DNA of 64,000 nucleotides from Desulfobacter postgatei 2ac9 (lineage in GTDB: Bacteria > Desulfobacterota > Desulfobacteria > Desulfobacterales > Desulfobacteraceae). Made by a program: the position numbers and the translations under genes. The notes under the pieces were generated by a model. It did not search any database. It saw only the letters and a list, made by a program, of their open reading frames with translations, and had not been told where the DNA came from. The DNA is taken from contig NZ_CM001488.1 in assembly GCF_000233695.2 (NCBI RefSeq), positions 708,049 through 772,048 on the forward strand, read 5' to 3'. This document shows positions 1-8,679 of this stretch, one piece after another (within the stretch, counting starts at the first letter, position 1; each line of letters starts with the position of its first letter).

Positions 1-63
1 ACCCAGACTTTTTTATAAAATCATCATAATTAAGGCCATTAATACCCTTTTGAGGAGAATGCG

Positions 64-609
64 ATGAAAGAAATTCTAATAAAAACGGTTATGATCCCCT
101 TACCTGACTATGTGAGCATCAAGGAAACGGATACCGTTTATGATATGTTCCAGGTTCTGGAAAAAAGCAAATCAGATGGCCGCCACGCCCACAGGGATGT
201 TATTGTCGTTGATGACAATGGCAAGTTCAAGGGAAACGTTACCATGATTGATATTTTCAAAACACTTGAGCCCAACTATAAAAAACTGTTCGAAAACTAT
301 GAAGGCAAAACACTGACCAAAGATTATGTGATTAATGCTATGCGGGATTTTAATCTCTGGGTGGAGCCCATTAAGAACATTTGCGAACGCGGTGCCGCTA
401 TCAAGGCTTCCGAAATCATGTATGTACCTAAAAAGACTGAATATCTCCAGGAGGATGATTCCCTGGAAAAAGCGCTGCATGAATATGTTATGGGCGCCCA
501 CCAGCCTTTGATCGTAAAAAACGGCGACACGGTCACCGGTGTTCTTAGATTTGGTGATTTGTTTGAGGTGATCAGAGAACATATGCTGGCCTGCCCGCTT
601 CCCGAATAA
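64..609 (+). CDS. Tandem CBS-domain protein
   Basis: A 181-residue soluble protein made of little besides two CBS modules, roughly residues 8-65 (ending in DDNGKFKGNVTMIDIF) and 112-172 (ending in KNGDTVTGVLRFGDLF). CBS pairs usually bind adenosyl nucleotides and act as energy or ligand sensors; the ligand here cannot be read from sequence. The ATG at 64 follows an AGGAG at 53-57, which supports this start. No catalytic domain is fused, so it is a stand-alone sensor or regulatory subunit. It converges on the gcd operon and may share the stem-loop at 692-711. Family confident, function unknown. Confidence 0.85.
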   Translation: MKEILIKTVMIPLPDYVSIKETDTVYDMFQVLEKSKSDGRHAHRDVIVVDDNGKFKGNVTMIDIFKTLEPNYKKLFENYEGKTLTKDYVINAMRDFNLWVEPIKNICERGAAIKASEIMYVPKKTEYLQEDDSLEKALHEYVMGAHQPLIVKNGDTVTGVLRFGDLFEVIREHMLACPLPE

Positions 610-691
610 TGTGTACGCCGAACACCCATAAAAGCCGGGTGCCCGTCTGATCTCCTACCACACGATGTGTAAGGGCGATGAAAAGAAACCC

Positions 692-711
692 TGGGGTGAT
701 CACGATCACCC
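692..711. terminator. Stem-loop between convergent genes
   Basis: GGGGTGAT-CACG-ATCACCCC forms an 8-bp hairpin that overlaps the stop codon of gcdB. On the minus strand it is followed by GGGTTTCTTTTC, so it may end the gcd transcript; the plus side has only a weak A/T stretch. Confidence 0.5.
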
Positions 712-1824
712 CCCTAAAAGGGTTAAAAAAATACCGGCCGCAATCACGGTGCCGATAACACCTGCCACGTTCGGCCCCATGGCATACATGAGAAGATAAT
801 TTTTCTTATCCGCTTCCATACCCACCTTATGAACCACCCTGGCAGCCATGGGTACGGCAGAAACACCGGCTGCACCCAGCAGTGGATTAATTTTATTTTT
901 GGAAAAAATGTTCATGAGCTTGACCAGGAGAACCCCTGTCATGGTGGAGATCACAAAGGCAAAAAGCCCCAGACAAAAGACAAATATCACCTGGGGCCTT
1001 AAGAAATTCTCCGCATTCATGGTTGCGCCTACTGATACCCCAAGAAAAATGGTAACAATATTCATCAGTTCGTTCTGGGCGGCATCGTGCAGACGTCCTA
1101 CCACGCCGGATTCCCTGAACAGGTTCCCCAGCATGAACATGGCGATCAACGGCGCTGATGCCGGGACCAGCAGGATGATGACAAAGGTGGAGACAATGGG
1201 AAAGAGCATTTTTTCAAGCGCTCCCACCTTTCTACCCTTGGCCATGCGGATTCGTCTTTCCTCTGCAGTGGTTAAAAGCTTCATCACCGGGGGCTGGATA
1301 ATAGGCACAAGGGCCATGTAGGAATAGGCTGCCACAGCACAGACCCCCAAAAGGGAGGGGGCCAGTTTGGATGCCAGAAATATGGTGGTGGGCCCGTCTG
1401 CACCACCGATAATACCGATGGTTGCCGCCTCTTTCAGGTCAAATCCAAAGGCCTGGGCCGCAAAAAAAGTGATGTACACACCTGCCTGGGCCCCGGCACC
1501 AAGAAAAATCAGCCTGGGGTTGGCAATGAGCGGCCCAAAATCGGTGAGTGCCCCAAGGCCCAGGAAAATCACCGGGGGAATAACCTCCCAGTGAATACCG
1601 TATTCATAAAATTTCCAAATCAGCCCTTCATGGGGGGTCATCAGTCCTGCCAGGGGCAGGTTCACAAGGATGATTCCAAATCCGATGGGCAACAGCAAAA
1701 GGGGCTCATAGGATTTTGCAATGGCAAGGTAGATCAGGATTAGTCCGATGACCCACATAACCACAATGCCCGGAGTGACATAAAACAGACCCGTGGTCTG
1801 AAACAGGGTGTACAAAGCACTCAT
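706..1824 (-). CDS. gcdB: Glutaconyl-CoA decarboxylase, beta subunit (sodium pump)
   Basis: A 372-residue, very hydrophobic protein of the OadB/GcdB/MmdB family. This subunit performs the decarboxylation of carboxybiotin and couples it to sodium export across the inner membrane. The family signature GGADGPTTIFLASKLAP is present near residue 140-155; its Asp is the conserved intramembrane residue tied to Na+ passage. About ten membrane segments can be counted. Its start codon overlaps the stop of the small gcdD gene (ATGA at 1821-1824), so translation is coupled. It is the last gene of the gdh-gcdC-gcdA-gcdD-gcdB operon. The assignment to glutaconyl-CoA rather than oxaloacetate or methylmalonyl-CoA rests on the gcdA and dehydrogenase neighbours. 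Confidence 0.92.
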   Translation of the reverse strand: MSALYTLFQTTGLFYVTPGIVVMWVIGLILIYLAIAKSYEPLLLLPIGFGIILVNLPLAGLMTPHEGLIWKFYEYGIHWEVIPPVIFLGLGALTDFGPLIANPRLIFLGAGAQAGVYITFFAAQAFGFDLKEAATIGIIGGADGPTTIFLASKLAPSLLGVCAVAAYSYMALVPIIQPPVMKLLTTAEERRIRMAKGRKVGALEKMLFPIVSTFVIILLVPASAPLIAMFMLGNLFRESGVVGRLHDAAQNELMNIVTIFLGVSVGATMNAENFLRPQVIFVFCLGLFAFVISTMTGVLLVKLMNIFSKNKINPLLGAAGVSAVPMAARVVHKVGMEADKKNYLLMYAMGPNVAGVIGTVIAAGIFLTLLGG

Positions 1825-1979
1825 TTATCTTCTCCCTGCCCGGTATCTTCCCCGGTTCTCCTTTTTGATTCCAGCGCGGTGACAGCCATTTCAGTAATCT
1901 TCATAGAAAGGTAGAGAAAAGTCATGCCTGCGAATACACCAAAAAGTCCGATGAGAAAGACCCTGACCGCATCCCCCAT
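1821..1979 (-). CDS. gcdD: Small membrane subunit of the decarboxylase (OadG/GcdD-like)
   Basis: A 52-residue protein, MGDAVRVFLIGLFGVFAGMT..., with one N-terminal membrane helix (about residues 6-28) and a charged tail. Size, topology and position between alpha and beta subunits match the small OadG/GcdD assembly subunits of Na+-pumping decarboxylases, which hold the carboxyltransferase on the membrane subunit. It starts 3 nt after the gcdA stop codon and its TGA overlaps the gcdB ATG. Very short subunits of this class diverge fast, so the call rests mainly on context. Confidence 0.75.
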   Translation of the reverse strand: MGDAVRVFLIGLFGVFAGMTFLYLSMKITEMAVTALESKRRTGEDTGQGEDK

Positions 1980-1982
1980 GAT

Positions 1983-3740
1983 TTATTCCTTTTCCTTTTC
2001 GACAGCGTGATCCCGTATAATTCTGGGCAGGATCATCTGATGCTGGGGGCAGATGGATCTGGGGTTCTGGTAAACCGCGCCCGCAAAGGACTGCATATAG
2101 TGCCGCAGATCAGCAAGCCTTACCACTTCATCCACCATGCCATGTTTTGCACAGTAAAGCGGGGTTGATGTCTCCTTGTATTTCCGGGCAAGGGCGTTCA
2201 TCTTCTCCACCACAGGCTCAAGATCCCGGCCTGCCTCCTTTTCCTTTACAAGCCGCCTTGCATAAGTGGCCACCGCTGCTGTTTCACCATGCATAACGCA
2301 GATTTCCGTGGCACAGGTGCCCAGGGTAAAGGCATTGTTCCGGTTGGCCTGGGGGCCGCCCATGACATAGTGGGCTGCTGCGGTTCCCTTGCGCAGGATG
2401 GCAAGCATCATGGGAAGACCTGACTGCTGGATGGAATAGACCAGGGACTGGCCCAGGCCTAAAAGTTCGGCTTTTTCGGCAATGTCGCCCACATCAATGC
2501 CGGAGGTGTCCTGGAACCAGATCACAGGAATTCTGTCTCTCCCGCAAAGAGTTACAAACTCGTTCATCTTGAGAAGCCCCTGGCGATAGAGCTTGGCCCC
2601 CATGCCGGGATAATCGGCATATTCAGGGTAGCCCTTACCAAGATACCCCTGGCGGTTCCCGATACAGGCCACAAGGAATCCGTCCACCTTGCAAAGCCCT
2701 GTATATACTTCAGGGCCGTAGTCGGGGCGGTATTCCATATGTTCGGAGCCATCCACGAGCCTTGCCAGAATGTCGTCAAAATCATATACGGTCTTGGAGG
2801 CGATGGGCAGAAGGCGCATGACTTCTTCAGCTTCGAACGCCGGGGACCTGGGGTCGGTGACCCTGAAAAATTCAGGATCATAAGCCGGCAGCTTTTTCAT
2901 ATATTCTCTAACGCCGTCCAGTACCTCTTTTTCTTCCTTGTACACAAAGCGGAAAAAACCGGTGTGGTCATAATGGGTGGCCACGGATCCGGGTGGCTTT
3001 TCCCGGTGTTCTTTGGCTTTCTGGACCAGGGCTTCAGCCATATCCGCAGTAAACCCTCCCTGGGGGGACATCCCGCTGACAATGCCGGCACCGCCCACGG
3101 CCATATTGCACTTTTCATGGGCAAAAAGAACCGTGGGGCTGATCGACTGGTAGCCGCCGCCGGCAGGGTTGGTGCCGTAAATGGCCGCCAGGACGGGGAT
3201 GCCCTCCTGCTCAAGTTCCGCATGCCTGAAAAACGGGGTACCGGAACCCCTTCGGTTGGCATAAAATTTTTCCTGCTCCGTGAGCTTGGCCCCGCTGCAG
3301 TTCACCAGCCAGACCAGCGGGATATTCAGTATTTTTGCAAGGTCTGTGACCCTCAAAATATTCTCGGATTGGCCGGCCAGCCAGGCTCCGGCCATGACCT
3401 TGTTGTCAAAACCGATCACGACCGCCCATTTGCCCGCAATTTTCCCAAGACCGTCAATGACATTGGTGGTGCCCTCAACGTTATCCGCAGGGTTGAAAAG
3501 CGTATGAAGCGGGGTCCAGGTGCCGGAGTCCACGATATATTCCAGGCGCTGCCATACGGTCATCTGGCCCCGCTGGTTAATCTTTTCTTCGGAAATACCT
3601 GCGTTTTTAACATCGTCCACTGCGGCTAAGATCTGTTTTTCCAACCCAAGGACCTGCTCATAATTATTCTGGGTGCGTTTTATGGTCCCTTTTTTGAGCG
3701 CTTTACCAAAAGGCGTCATGTTTTCAAAATAGGATTTCAT
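1983..3740 (-). CDS. gcdA: Glutaconyl-CoA decarboxylase, alpha subunit (carboxyltransferase)
   Basis: A 585-residue carboxyltransferase with two crotonase-like halves. It transfers the carboxyl group of glutaconyl-CoA to biotin on GcdC, giving crotonyl-CoA. Length (Acidaminococcus GcdA is about 587 residues; methylmalonyl-CoA enzymes are about 510) and long stretches such as NRRGSGTPFFRHAEL, YGTNPAGGGYQSISPTV, AVGGAGIVSGM, FVTLCGRDRIPVIWFQDT, LRKGTAAAHYVMGGPQ and the tail NPRSICPQHQMILPRIIR match GcdA as I know it. Soluble, docked to the membrane through GcdB/D. It lies between gcdC (18 nt upstream) and gcdD (3 nt downstream). No sign of damage. Confidence 0.95.
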   Translation of the reverse strand: MKSYFENMTPFGKALKKGTIKRTQNNYEQVLGLEKQILAAVDDVKNAGISEEKINQRGQMTVWQRLEYIVDSGTWTPLHTLFNPADNVEGTTNVIDGLGKIAGKWAVVIGFDNKVMAGAWLAGQSENILRVTDLAKILNIPLVWLVNCSGAKLTEQEKFYANRRGSGTPFFRHAELEQEGIPVLAAIYGTNPAGGGYQSISPTVLFAHEKCNMAVGGAGIVSGMSPQGGFTADMAEALVQKAKEHREKPPGSVATHYDHTGFFRFVYKEEKEVLDGVREYMKKLPAYDPEFFRVTDPRSPAFEAEEVMRLLPIASKTVYDFDDILARLVDGSEHMEYRPDYGPEVYTGLCKVDGFLVACIGNRQGYLGKGYPEYADYPGMGAKLYRQGLLKMNEFVTLCGRDRIPVIWFQDTSGIDVGDIAEKAELLGLGQSLVYSIQQSGLPMMLAILRKGTAAAHYVMGGPQANRNNAFTLGTCATEICVMHGETAAVATYARRLVKEKEAGRDLEPVVEKMNALARKYKETSTPLYCAKHGMVDEVVRLADLRHYMQSFAGAVYQNPRSICPQHQMILPRIIRDHAVEKEKE

Positions 3741-3758
3741 TTGTTTTTCCTTTGACGC

Positions 3759-3974
3759 CTAATCAATGACGGCTAACAGATCATCTTCCTCCACAACATC
3801 CCCCGCCTTGACGACAATCTTTGACACAGTGCCGGAACAGGGGGCAAATATGGGGGTTTCCATTTTCATGGCTTCGATAACCAGAATTTCGTCGTCCTCT
3901 TCTATGGCTGCGCCCGGTTCAACGCTTAAGCTGACAATTTCCCCTGACAGGGGTGCGAGTACCTCTTCAGACAT
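3759..3974 (-). CDS. gcdC: Biotin carrier subunit of glutaconyl-CoA decarboxylase
   Basis: A 71-residue biotinyl domain, MSEEVLAPLSGEIVSLSVEP..., with the biotin attachment motif EAMKM at residues 34-38 (Lys37). It swings carboxybiotin between GcdA and GcdB. A longer open frame runs upstream, but it overlaps the dehydrogenase gene; the ATG at 3974 with an AAGGAGATCC-type site just upstream is the sensible start. GcdC proteins in some fermenters carry a long Ala/Pro linker in front of this domain; here only the bare domain is present. It ends with TAG. Confidence 0.92.
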   Translation of the reverse strand: MSEEVLAPLSGEIVSLSVEPGAAIEEDDEILVIEAMKMETPIFAPCSGTVSKIVVKAGDVVEEDDLLAVID

Positions 3975-3996
3975 GTGGATCTCCTTTCTTAAAAAG

Positions 3997-5160
3997 TTAC
4001 CTGTTCGCTTTTCTGATACCCAACTGATCCAGAGCAATAATCCACTTGCAGATATTGGCGGAACCTTCCACCATGGCATAAGTGGGAGCATCCCGGTAGT
4101 AGCGGGCCACGGGATATTCTGTGGAGTAGCCGTAGGCTCCCAGAATCCGCATGGCATAGTTGGCACATTTGTAAGCCACTTCGCCGGCCATGTATTTGGC
4201 CATGGCCACATCCATGCCGTTGTTCAGTCGGCCCTGGTCCTTGGCCCAGGCCGCTTTGTAGACCAGAAGACGGGTTGCTTCGATTTCCGTGGCCATCTGG
4301 GCGATCATGTCCTGGTTCATCTGGAACTCGCCGATCTTTTTGCCAAACTGTTTTCTCTGATTACAGTATTTGACCGCTTCGTCCAGACAGGCCTGGGCCA
4401 ATCCCACGCCGCCGGCAGCTGCAGACAGACGGGTCTGATTCAAAGATGAAAATACAATTTTAGCACCGTCACCGGGTTTGCCAAGGATATTTTCCTTGGG
4501 CACCTTAACATTGTCCAAAAACAGTTCGCCTGTGGGGGAAGAGTGGGAACCCAGCTTGTCCAGGGAAGAGGTTTTTATACCGTCATAGTTTTTGGGTTCA
4601 ATCACAAAGGCGGACAGCCCCTTGGAGCCGGCAGATTTATCCGTATAAGCGTAGTAGATCAAACAGTCTGCCACATCGGCATTGGAAATCCAGGTTTTAT
4701 TGCCGTTGAGCAGCCAATGATCGCCCTTATCTTCGGCCGTGGAGGCGATGTTCATGACATCAGAACCTGCATCCGGTTCGGTGATGCCGAACCCGCCGAT
4801 GTATTCGGCTGTGCACAATTTTTTCACATATTTTTTACGAATTGCTTCATTACCGTATGTATAAATGGTGTAAGCACAGCCCAGCACCTGCATATTCACC
4901 TGAACCCGCAGGGAGGAAGAGGCCCTGGCCAGTTCCTCGGTCACGATCATGGCTGCCAGAAAGCCCAAGTCTTCTCCACCGTATTCTTCAGGAATCACGG
5001 TGCCGAAATACCCCATTTCACCCAGGGGACGCATCACCTCTTTAATGGGCAGGTAATGTTCCTCATCCCACTGGTCTGCAAAGGGAACGATCTCTTTTTT
5101 TGCAAATTTATGAATCTCTTTCTGGAGCATTTGCAATTCTTTGCTTAATTCAAAATCCAT
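3997..5160 (-). CDS. Glutaryl-CoA dehydrogenase, probably non-decarboxylating
   Basis: A 387-residue acyl-CoA dehydrogenase. FAD-binding signatures are GFGITEPDAGSDVMN and KTWISNADVADCL; the C-terminal region has the catalytic-base context PTYAMVEGSANICKW, with Glu near residue 365. The sequence matches, almost word for word in many stretches, the non-decarboxylating glutaryl-CoA dehydrogenase described from Desulfococcus multivorans (MDF-LSKELQMLQKE, SSLRVQ, GSHSSPTGELFLDNVKVPKEN). That enzyme oxidises glutaryl-CoA to glutaconyl-CoA and leaves decarboxylation to the Na+ pump encoded just downstream. It is the first gene of the operon. A decarboxylating enzyme cannot be excluded by reading alone, but the neighbouring pump makes the two-step route far more likely. 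Confidence 0.9.
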   Translation of the reverse strand: MDFELSKELQMLQKEIHKFAKKEIVPFADQWDEEHYLPIKEVMRPLGEMGYFGTVIPEEYGGEDLGFLAAMIVTEELARASSSLRVQVNMQVLGCAYTIYTYGNEAIRKKYVKKLCTAEYIGGFGITEPDAGSDVMNIASTAEDKGDHWLLNGNKTWISNADVADCLIYYAYTDKSAGSKGLSAFVIEPKNYDGIKTSSLDKLGSHSSPTGELFLDNVKVPKENILGKPGDGAKIVFSSLNQTRLSAAAGGVGLAQACLDEAVKYCNQRKQFGKKIGEFQMNQDMIAQMATEIEATRLLVYKAAWAKDQGRLNNGMDVAMAKYMAGEVAYKCANYAMRILGAYGYSTEYPVARYYRDAPTYAMVEGSANICKWIIALDQLGIRKANR

Positions 5161-5270
5161 TTTATCCTCCCTGACCTGGGGTATCTAAATTTCCGAGTTC
5201 AGTTTAATCATGATTTGTACCCAATTTTAACAGCTTTAAGTTCTATTTCAAACCATGAATAAATTCATCA

Positions 5271-6044
5271 TCAGGCCGCCTTGGAGGCGTCTTCAAGCGG
5301 CACCACGAGAGGGTAGCCCTTATGCCGGATAATTTCAACCGGTAGGCCGTACACCTTTGTAAGCAACTCTGACCGGATTTCTTCAATTTTTCCCGCCCCG
5401 AACACTGTGTGGTTTTTTAAGCAGATATACTGGTCCGCATACCGCAGCGCCGAGTTCAGGTCATGCATTGTCATAATCACTGCAAGGTTGTGGTCCTGTG
5501 CAATATGCCGGACAAGACTTAGAAGCCGGGTCTGATTTTTTAAGTCCAGGCTGGAGGTGGGTTCGTCCAGCAGCAGGATATCGGTTTCCTGGACCAGGGC
5601 CCTGGCAATGGCCACCTGCTGAAGCTCCCCGCCGGAAAGTTCGTACAAATTTTTAAGGGCCATGTGTGACAGGTTCAAATGCGTTAACACCGACCCGACT
5701 TTTTTTAAATCTTCCTTGCCGGCTGTAAACCTGATATGGGGGTATCTCCCCATGAGGACGGCGTCAAACACCGTGATTTTGCCTGCTTCGTTATACTGAG
5801 CCACATAGCTGATTTCTTTGGCAATCTGACGGATATCCATGGCTTTCAACGGCTTGTCTTTTACATAAATCCGGCCCGCTGACGGGGTTAAAATTTTATT
5901 AAGGCATTTGAGTAATGTGGTTTTTCCCACGCCATTGGGTCCTAATATTACGGTGATTGCACCCCGGGGAATGGAAAAATTGATATCCTCAAGAATTTTA
6001 ACGGATTTATACTTAAAATCAATTTGGTTTACTGTCAGAATCAT
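5271..6044 (-). CDS. ABC transporter ATPase (FepC/BtuD family)
   Basis: A 257-residue ATPase with Walker A GPNGVGKTT, Q-loop YVAQYNEAG, signature LSGGELQQVAIARAL, Walker B ILLLDEPTSSLD and the H-loop MTMHDL. Closest to ATPases of iron-chelate, haem or cobalamin importers. Its ATG overlaps the stop of the upstream permease gene by 4 nt, in the order binding protein - permease - ATPase. It energises uptake by the FecCD-type permease; the substrate is not identifiable. No riboswitch is visible in the leader, so a cobalamin assignment has no support from regulation. Confidence 0.9.
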   Translation of the reverse strand: MILTVNQIDFKYKSVKILEDINFSIPRGAITVILGPNGVGKTTLLKCLNKILTPSAGRIYVKDKPLKAMDIRQIAKEISYVAQYNEAGKITVFDAVLMGRYPHIRFTAGKEDLKKVGSVLTHLNLSHMALKNLYELSGGELQQVAIARALVQETDILLLDEPTSSLDLKNQTRLLSLVRHIAQDHNLAVIMTMHDLNSALRYADQYICLKNHTVFGAGKIEEIRSELLTKVYGLPVEIIRHKGYPLVVPLEDASKAA

Positions 6045-7111
6045 CTGGGATTGCCTTTAATAATGAGGTAAATGAAAATCGGTGCCCCTAAAAATGCCGT
6101 AAAAATAGAGACCGGCAGCACATGAGGGAGCATGACCAGCCGCGCGACCATATCTGCTGCCAGAAGAATCAAGGCCCCGGCGAGAATGGATGCCGGCAAA
6201 AGGAACCGGTGGTCGTCGCCGATGATGCGCCGCACAATATGGGGGGCGGCCAGGCCCACAAAACTGATTATACCCACAAAGCTGATGATCAAAGCCGTCA
6301 TCAAAGAAGCGGCCAACATGCCGGAAAGCCTGATCCATTCGACCCGTATGCCAATGCCTTTGGCACTCTCATCCCCCATTGCCATGCCGTTGTAGTCCAG
6401 GGAGTTTACCAGAAAAAAACCAAGCAGCACCAGCACAACCGGGGCAATCAGTGCGATGTCGTTCCAGTCTGCTCTGGACAGGTCCCCAAAGGTCCAGAAG
6501 ACCATGGCAGCCAGCTGCACATCATCGGCAAAAAACTGCAGCAGCATGGTTCCGGCAGTAAAAAGAGAGCCTAATGCCACGCCGGTGAGCACCATGACCT
6601 AGGGCGAGGCCCCTTTTTTGCCGGAAATAAAAATAATGATTAACGCGGTTATAATTGAAAATGAAAAAGCCGTTACCACGGTGATCACCGGATTTGAAAT
6701 GGCCACGGCATCACCGGAAGACGAGGCCATCACCCCGCTCCCCATGATAATCACGGACAGTGCGGCCCCAAATGCGGCCGCATGGGAAATGCCAAGAGTA
6801 AAGGGTGAGGCCAAAGGGTTTTTCAATACCGACTGCATTACGGCACCGGAGACCGCCAGGCCTGCCCCGCCTAAAATCGCGATGACAGTTTGCGACAGCC
6901 GGATATTCCATACGATAAGATCTGCCTTTCGGGACGGCGGATCCAACATTAATGTCTGCACTACATCCAGCAAAGGAAGTTTTACGGCCCCTTTGCACAA
7001 AGAGATGAGAAACAGGACTGCCATAAGACTGAACAGGGCGAAAAGCAACCAGGATTTTTTGCGAATATACCCGATATAGGCATCAGGCACAGCACCATGA
7101 TCAAAGTGCAT
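6041..7111 (-). pseudogene. FecCD-family ABC permease interrupted by an in-frame TAG
   Basis: Two open frames, 7111-6599 (170 codons) and 6595-6041 (184 codons), lie in the same frame and together give one complete FecCD permease of about 355 residues. Only a TAG at 6601-6599 separates them, with the join reading KGASP-(stop)-VMVLTGVALGSLF. Family members have an ordinary residue at this place, directly before the L-x-GVALG motif. The first half has the N-terminal helices and the motif SGAVMQSVLKNPLASPFTLGISH; the second has GIISFVGLAAPHIVRRIIG and HVLPVSIFTAFLGAPIF. No other damage is seen, and binding protein and ATPase are intact. Options are a recent nonsense mutation, a sequencing error, suppression, or (least likely) pyrrolysine. 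Confidence 0.85.
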
Positions 7112-7116
7112 CTCCT

Positions 7117-8220
7117 TTATTTCGCCCCTAAATCAACCGGTTTGAATGCTTTGTTCCCGAACAGGGCATCCATGGCGGCATATACTTTGGCAGATAGTAA
7201 AAAATCATAAATTTCATCTGCTTTTTTAACCGGGTCAACATCCTCAAACTGTTCCGGATAAAGCACTTTTCCCACATACCAGGCATCGGCCAGGATAGAA
7301 CCGAAATTCTGGGTGTACCAGTTATAGGGCAGCACCCCGTAAACCCGGCCATCTGCCAAGGCATCCAGAGCCTGGAATACGGGATCTGTTTTCAGTTCAT
7401 CAAGCCCGCTATGACCGTCCCCCATTTGCAGGGTGGATAGGTCCAGAAACAAAACTTCAGGATTTTCTTCCAGCAGTTTTTCTTTGGAAAAGCTTGAGTG
7501 GGACAAATTTTTCACCTTGACGTCAGTGGCGTTTGCGATATTGGCGGCATTCACAAACTCAAAGGGTGGATAATTGGGCTCTGTGGACTGGAATCCATGG
7601 GGGCCTTTATGTGCTATACCGCCAATAAAACACGTTTTTTTATTTTCAACGGATGCGGTGCGCCGGTTGAGTTCAGCGATCTGCTCGTCAAAAAAACCGA
7701 TCAAGGCCTCGGCCCGGTTTTCCAGGTTCAGCACCTGACCGATGATCCGCAGACTGTTGTAAATAACCTGCCTTTGAACGGTAAGATTGCCATATTCCAG
7801 CACCACCACCGGGATACCTGTTTTCTGAGATAATTCAACCGGGTCATAGCCCATGCCGACATATGTCTTAAAAATAACCTGGGGCTGTGCGGCAAGGCCC
7901 AAAATTTTTTCAGGGTCGTCGTTTCCCCTGAATTCCCCGAACACCGGTAGATTTTTGTATTGGGGATTGGCAATGGCATAGGGTCTTGCATCAAACTTTT
8001 TTCTAGCCGTCTCCATATCATCCACAGCCACCACGAAATCCTGGGCATTGAAATAGGTGATCAAACGCAAGGCCCCCGGACCCGAGCAGATAATGCGGCT
8101 GATTTTCTCCGGTACCACCACGACTTTACCTGTGCTGTCCAAAATAGTTTTTGCATTTGCCGGAAAAACAACCGGGATCAGAAACAGAGCGACACATAAC
8201 AATGCAAGTTTTGTCTTCAT
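7117..8220 (-). CDS. Periplasmic substrate-binding protein of the ABC importer (FecB/BtuF-like)
   Basis: A 367-residue secreted protein. A longer start at 8238 exists, but the ATG at 8220 has an AGGAGTTAG site at the right distance and opens a clean signal peptide (MKTKLALLCVALFLIPVVFPANA). The mature part has the type III binding-protein pattern with a helical backbone: KTILDSTGKVVVVPEKISRI, then DDPEKILGLAAQPQVIF and a C-terminal lobe VLFLDLSTLQMG. It delivers a chelated metal, haem or corrinoid to the permease; the ligand cannot be told. It is the first gene of the three-gene minus-strand operon, 5 nt ahead of the permease. Confidence 0.82.
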   Translation of the reverse strand: MKTKLALLCVALFLIPVVFPANAKTILDSTGKVVVVPEKISRIICSGPGALRLITYFNAQDFVVAVDDMETARKKFDARPYAIANPQYKNLPVFGEFRGNDDPEKILGLAAQPQVIFKTYVGMGYDPVELSQKTGIPVVVLEYGNLTVQRQVIYNSLRIIGQVLNLENRAEALIGFFDEQIAELNRRTASVENKKTCFIGGIAHKGPHGFQSTEPNYPPFEFVNAANIANATDVKVKNLSHSSFSKEKLLEENPEVLFLDLSTLQMGDGHSGLDELKTDPVFQALDALADGRVYGVLPYNWYTQNFGSILADAWYVGKVLYPEQFEDVDPVKKADEIYDFLLSAKVYAAMDALFGNKAFKPVDLGAK

Positions 8221-8437
8221 TCTAACTCCTTGAACCAAAAAAAAGCCGCAAAGGGCCGACGCTTTTACTCGATCATCGATTTTTCAAAAAGGATATCTGT
8301 ATGCCTTCGTGGCTTAGGGTGTATATGTCTAACAAAGCTTACTTGCCGGCTGCATTCAAACAGCGTTTGAGGTATCCTAATTGAACAGGTAATTAAGTGT
8401 CAAGATATTCATGCGTCTAAAAATATCTTAGAAAGCT
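8221..8437. other. Leader of the ABC importer operon, no gene
   Basis: About 215 nt upstream of the binding protein gene on the minus strand. It holds the ribosome site at 8221-8232 and a GC-containing segment (AGCCGCAAAGGGCCGACGCTTTT, about 8245-8265) that may fold. I checked for cobalamin- and molybdenum-type riboswitch core motifs and did not find them. No convincing Fur box was seen. Confidence 0.4.
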
Positions 8438-8655
8438 ATACAATGCATAAGACTGTGCGCCTGAACCCTGCGTCATGGATGCCTGAACCTAACTGAAAAC
8501 GGCCACCATTGACGGGGTAAATGGCTTTGGGAATGGATGATATCATGGGGCTCTATACGCCCGGGTAAGACTGCTGATATCATTGTGGTGGAGACAATTA
8601 AAAAAAGTCCGCCTGTCCATCCCTTGGGGACAGACAGGCAGGCCGGATAATGGGT
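8438..8655 (+). pseudogene. Decayed partial copy of the adjacent amidohydrolase gene
   Basis: This segment aligns to the 3' part of the intact gene downstream. TGCATAAGACTGTGCGCCTG corresponds to 9666 onward, GGCCACCATTGACGG to 9722 onward, CTGATATCATTGTGGTGGA to 9792 onward; then about 100 nt are missing and CCATCCCTTGGGGACAGACA matches 9940 onward. It carries many substitutions, frame shifts and stop codons. It is the remnant of a tandem duplication, or the tail of a former upstream paralogue, directly in front of the surviving gene. Confidence 0.85.
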
Positions 8656-8679
8656 TCAAAAAAATAAGAGAACTATATC

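Noticed and set aside
2739-3629. 296-codon plus-strand open frame opposite gcdA
   Set aside because: It lies wholly inside a clearly coding gene on the other strand, has no family features and no ribosome site; it is a shadow of GC-rich coding sequence.
8221-8437. Cobalamin riboswitch before the FecBCD-type importer
   Set aside because: The conserved B12-box and core sequences are absent, so no ligand can be inferred from the leader.
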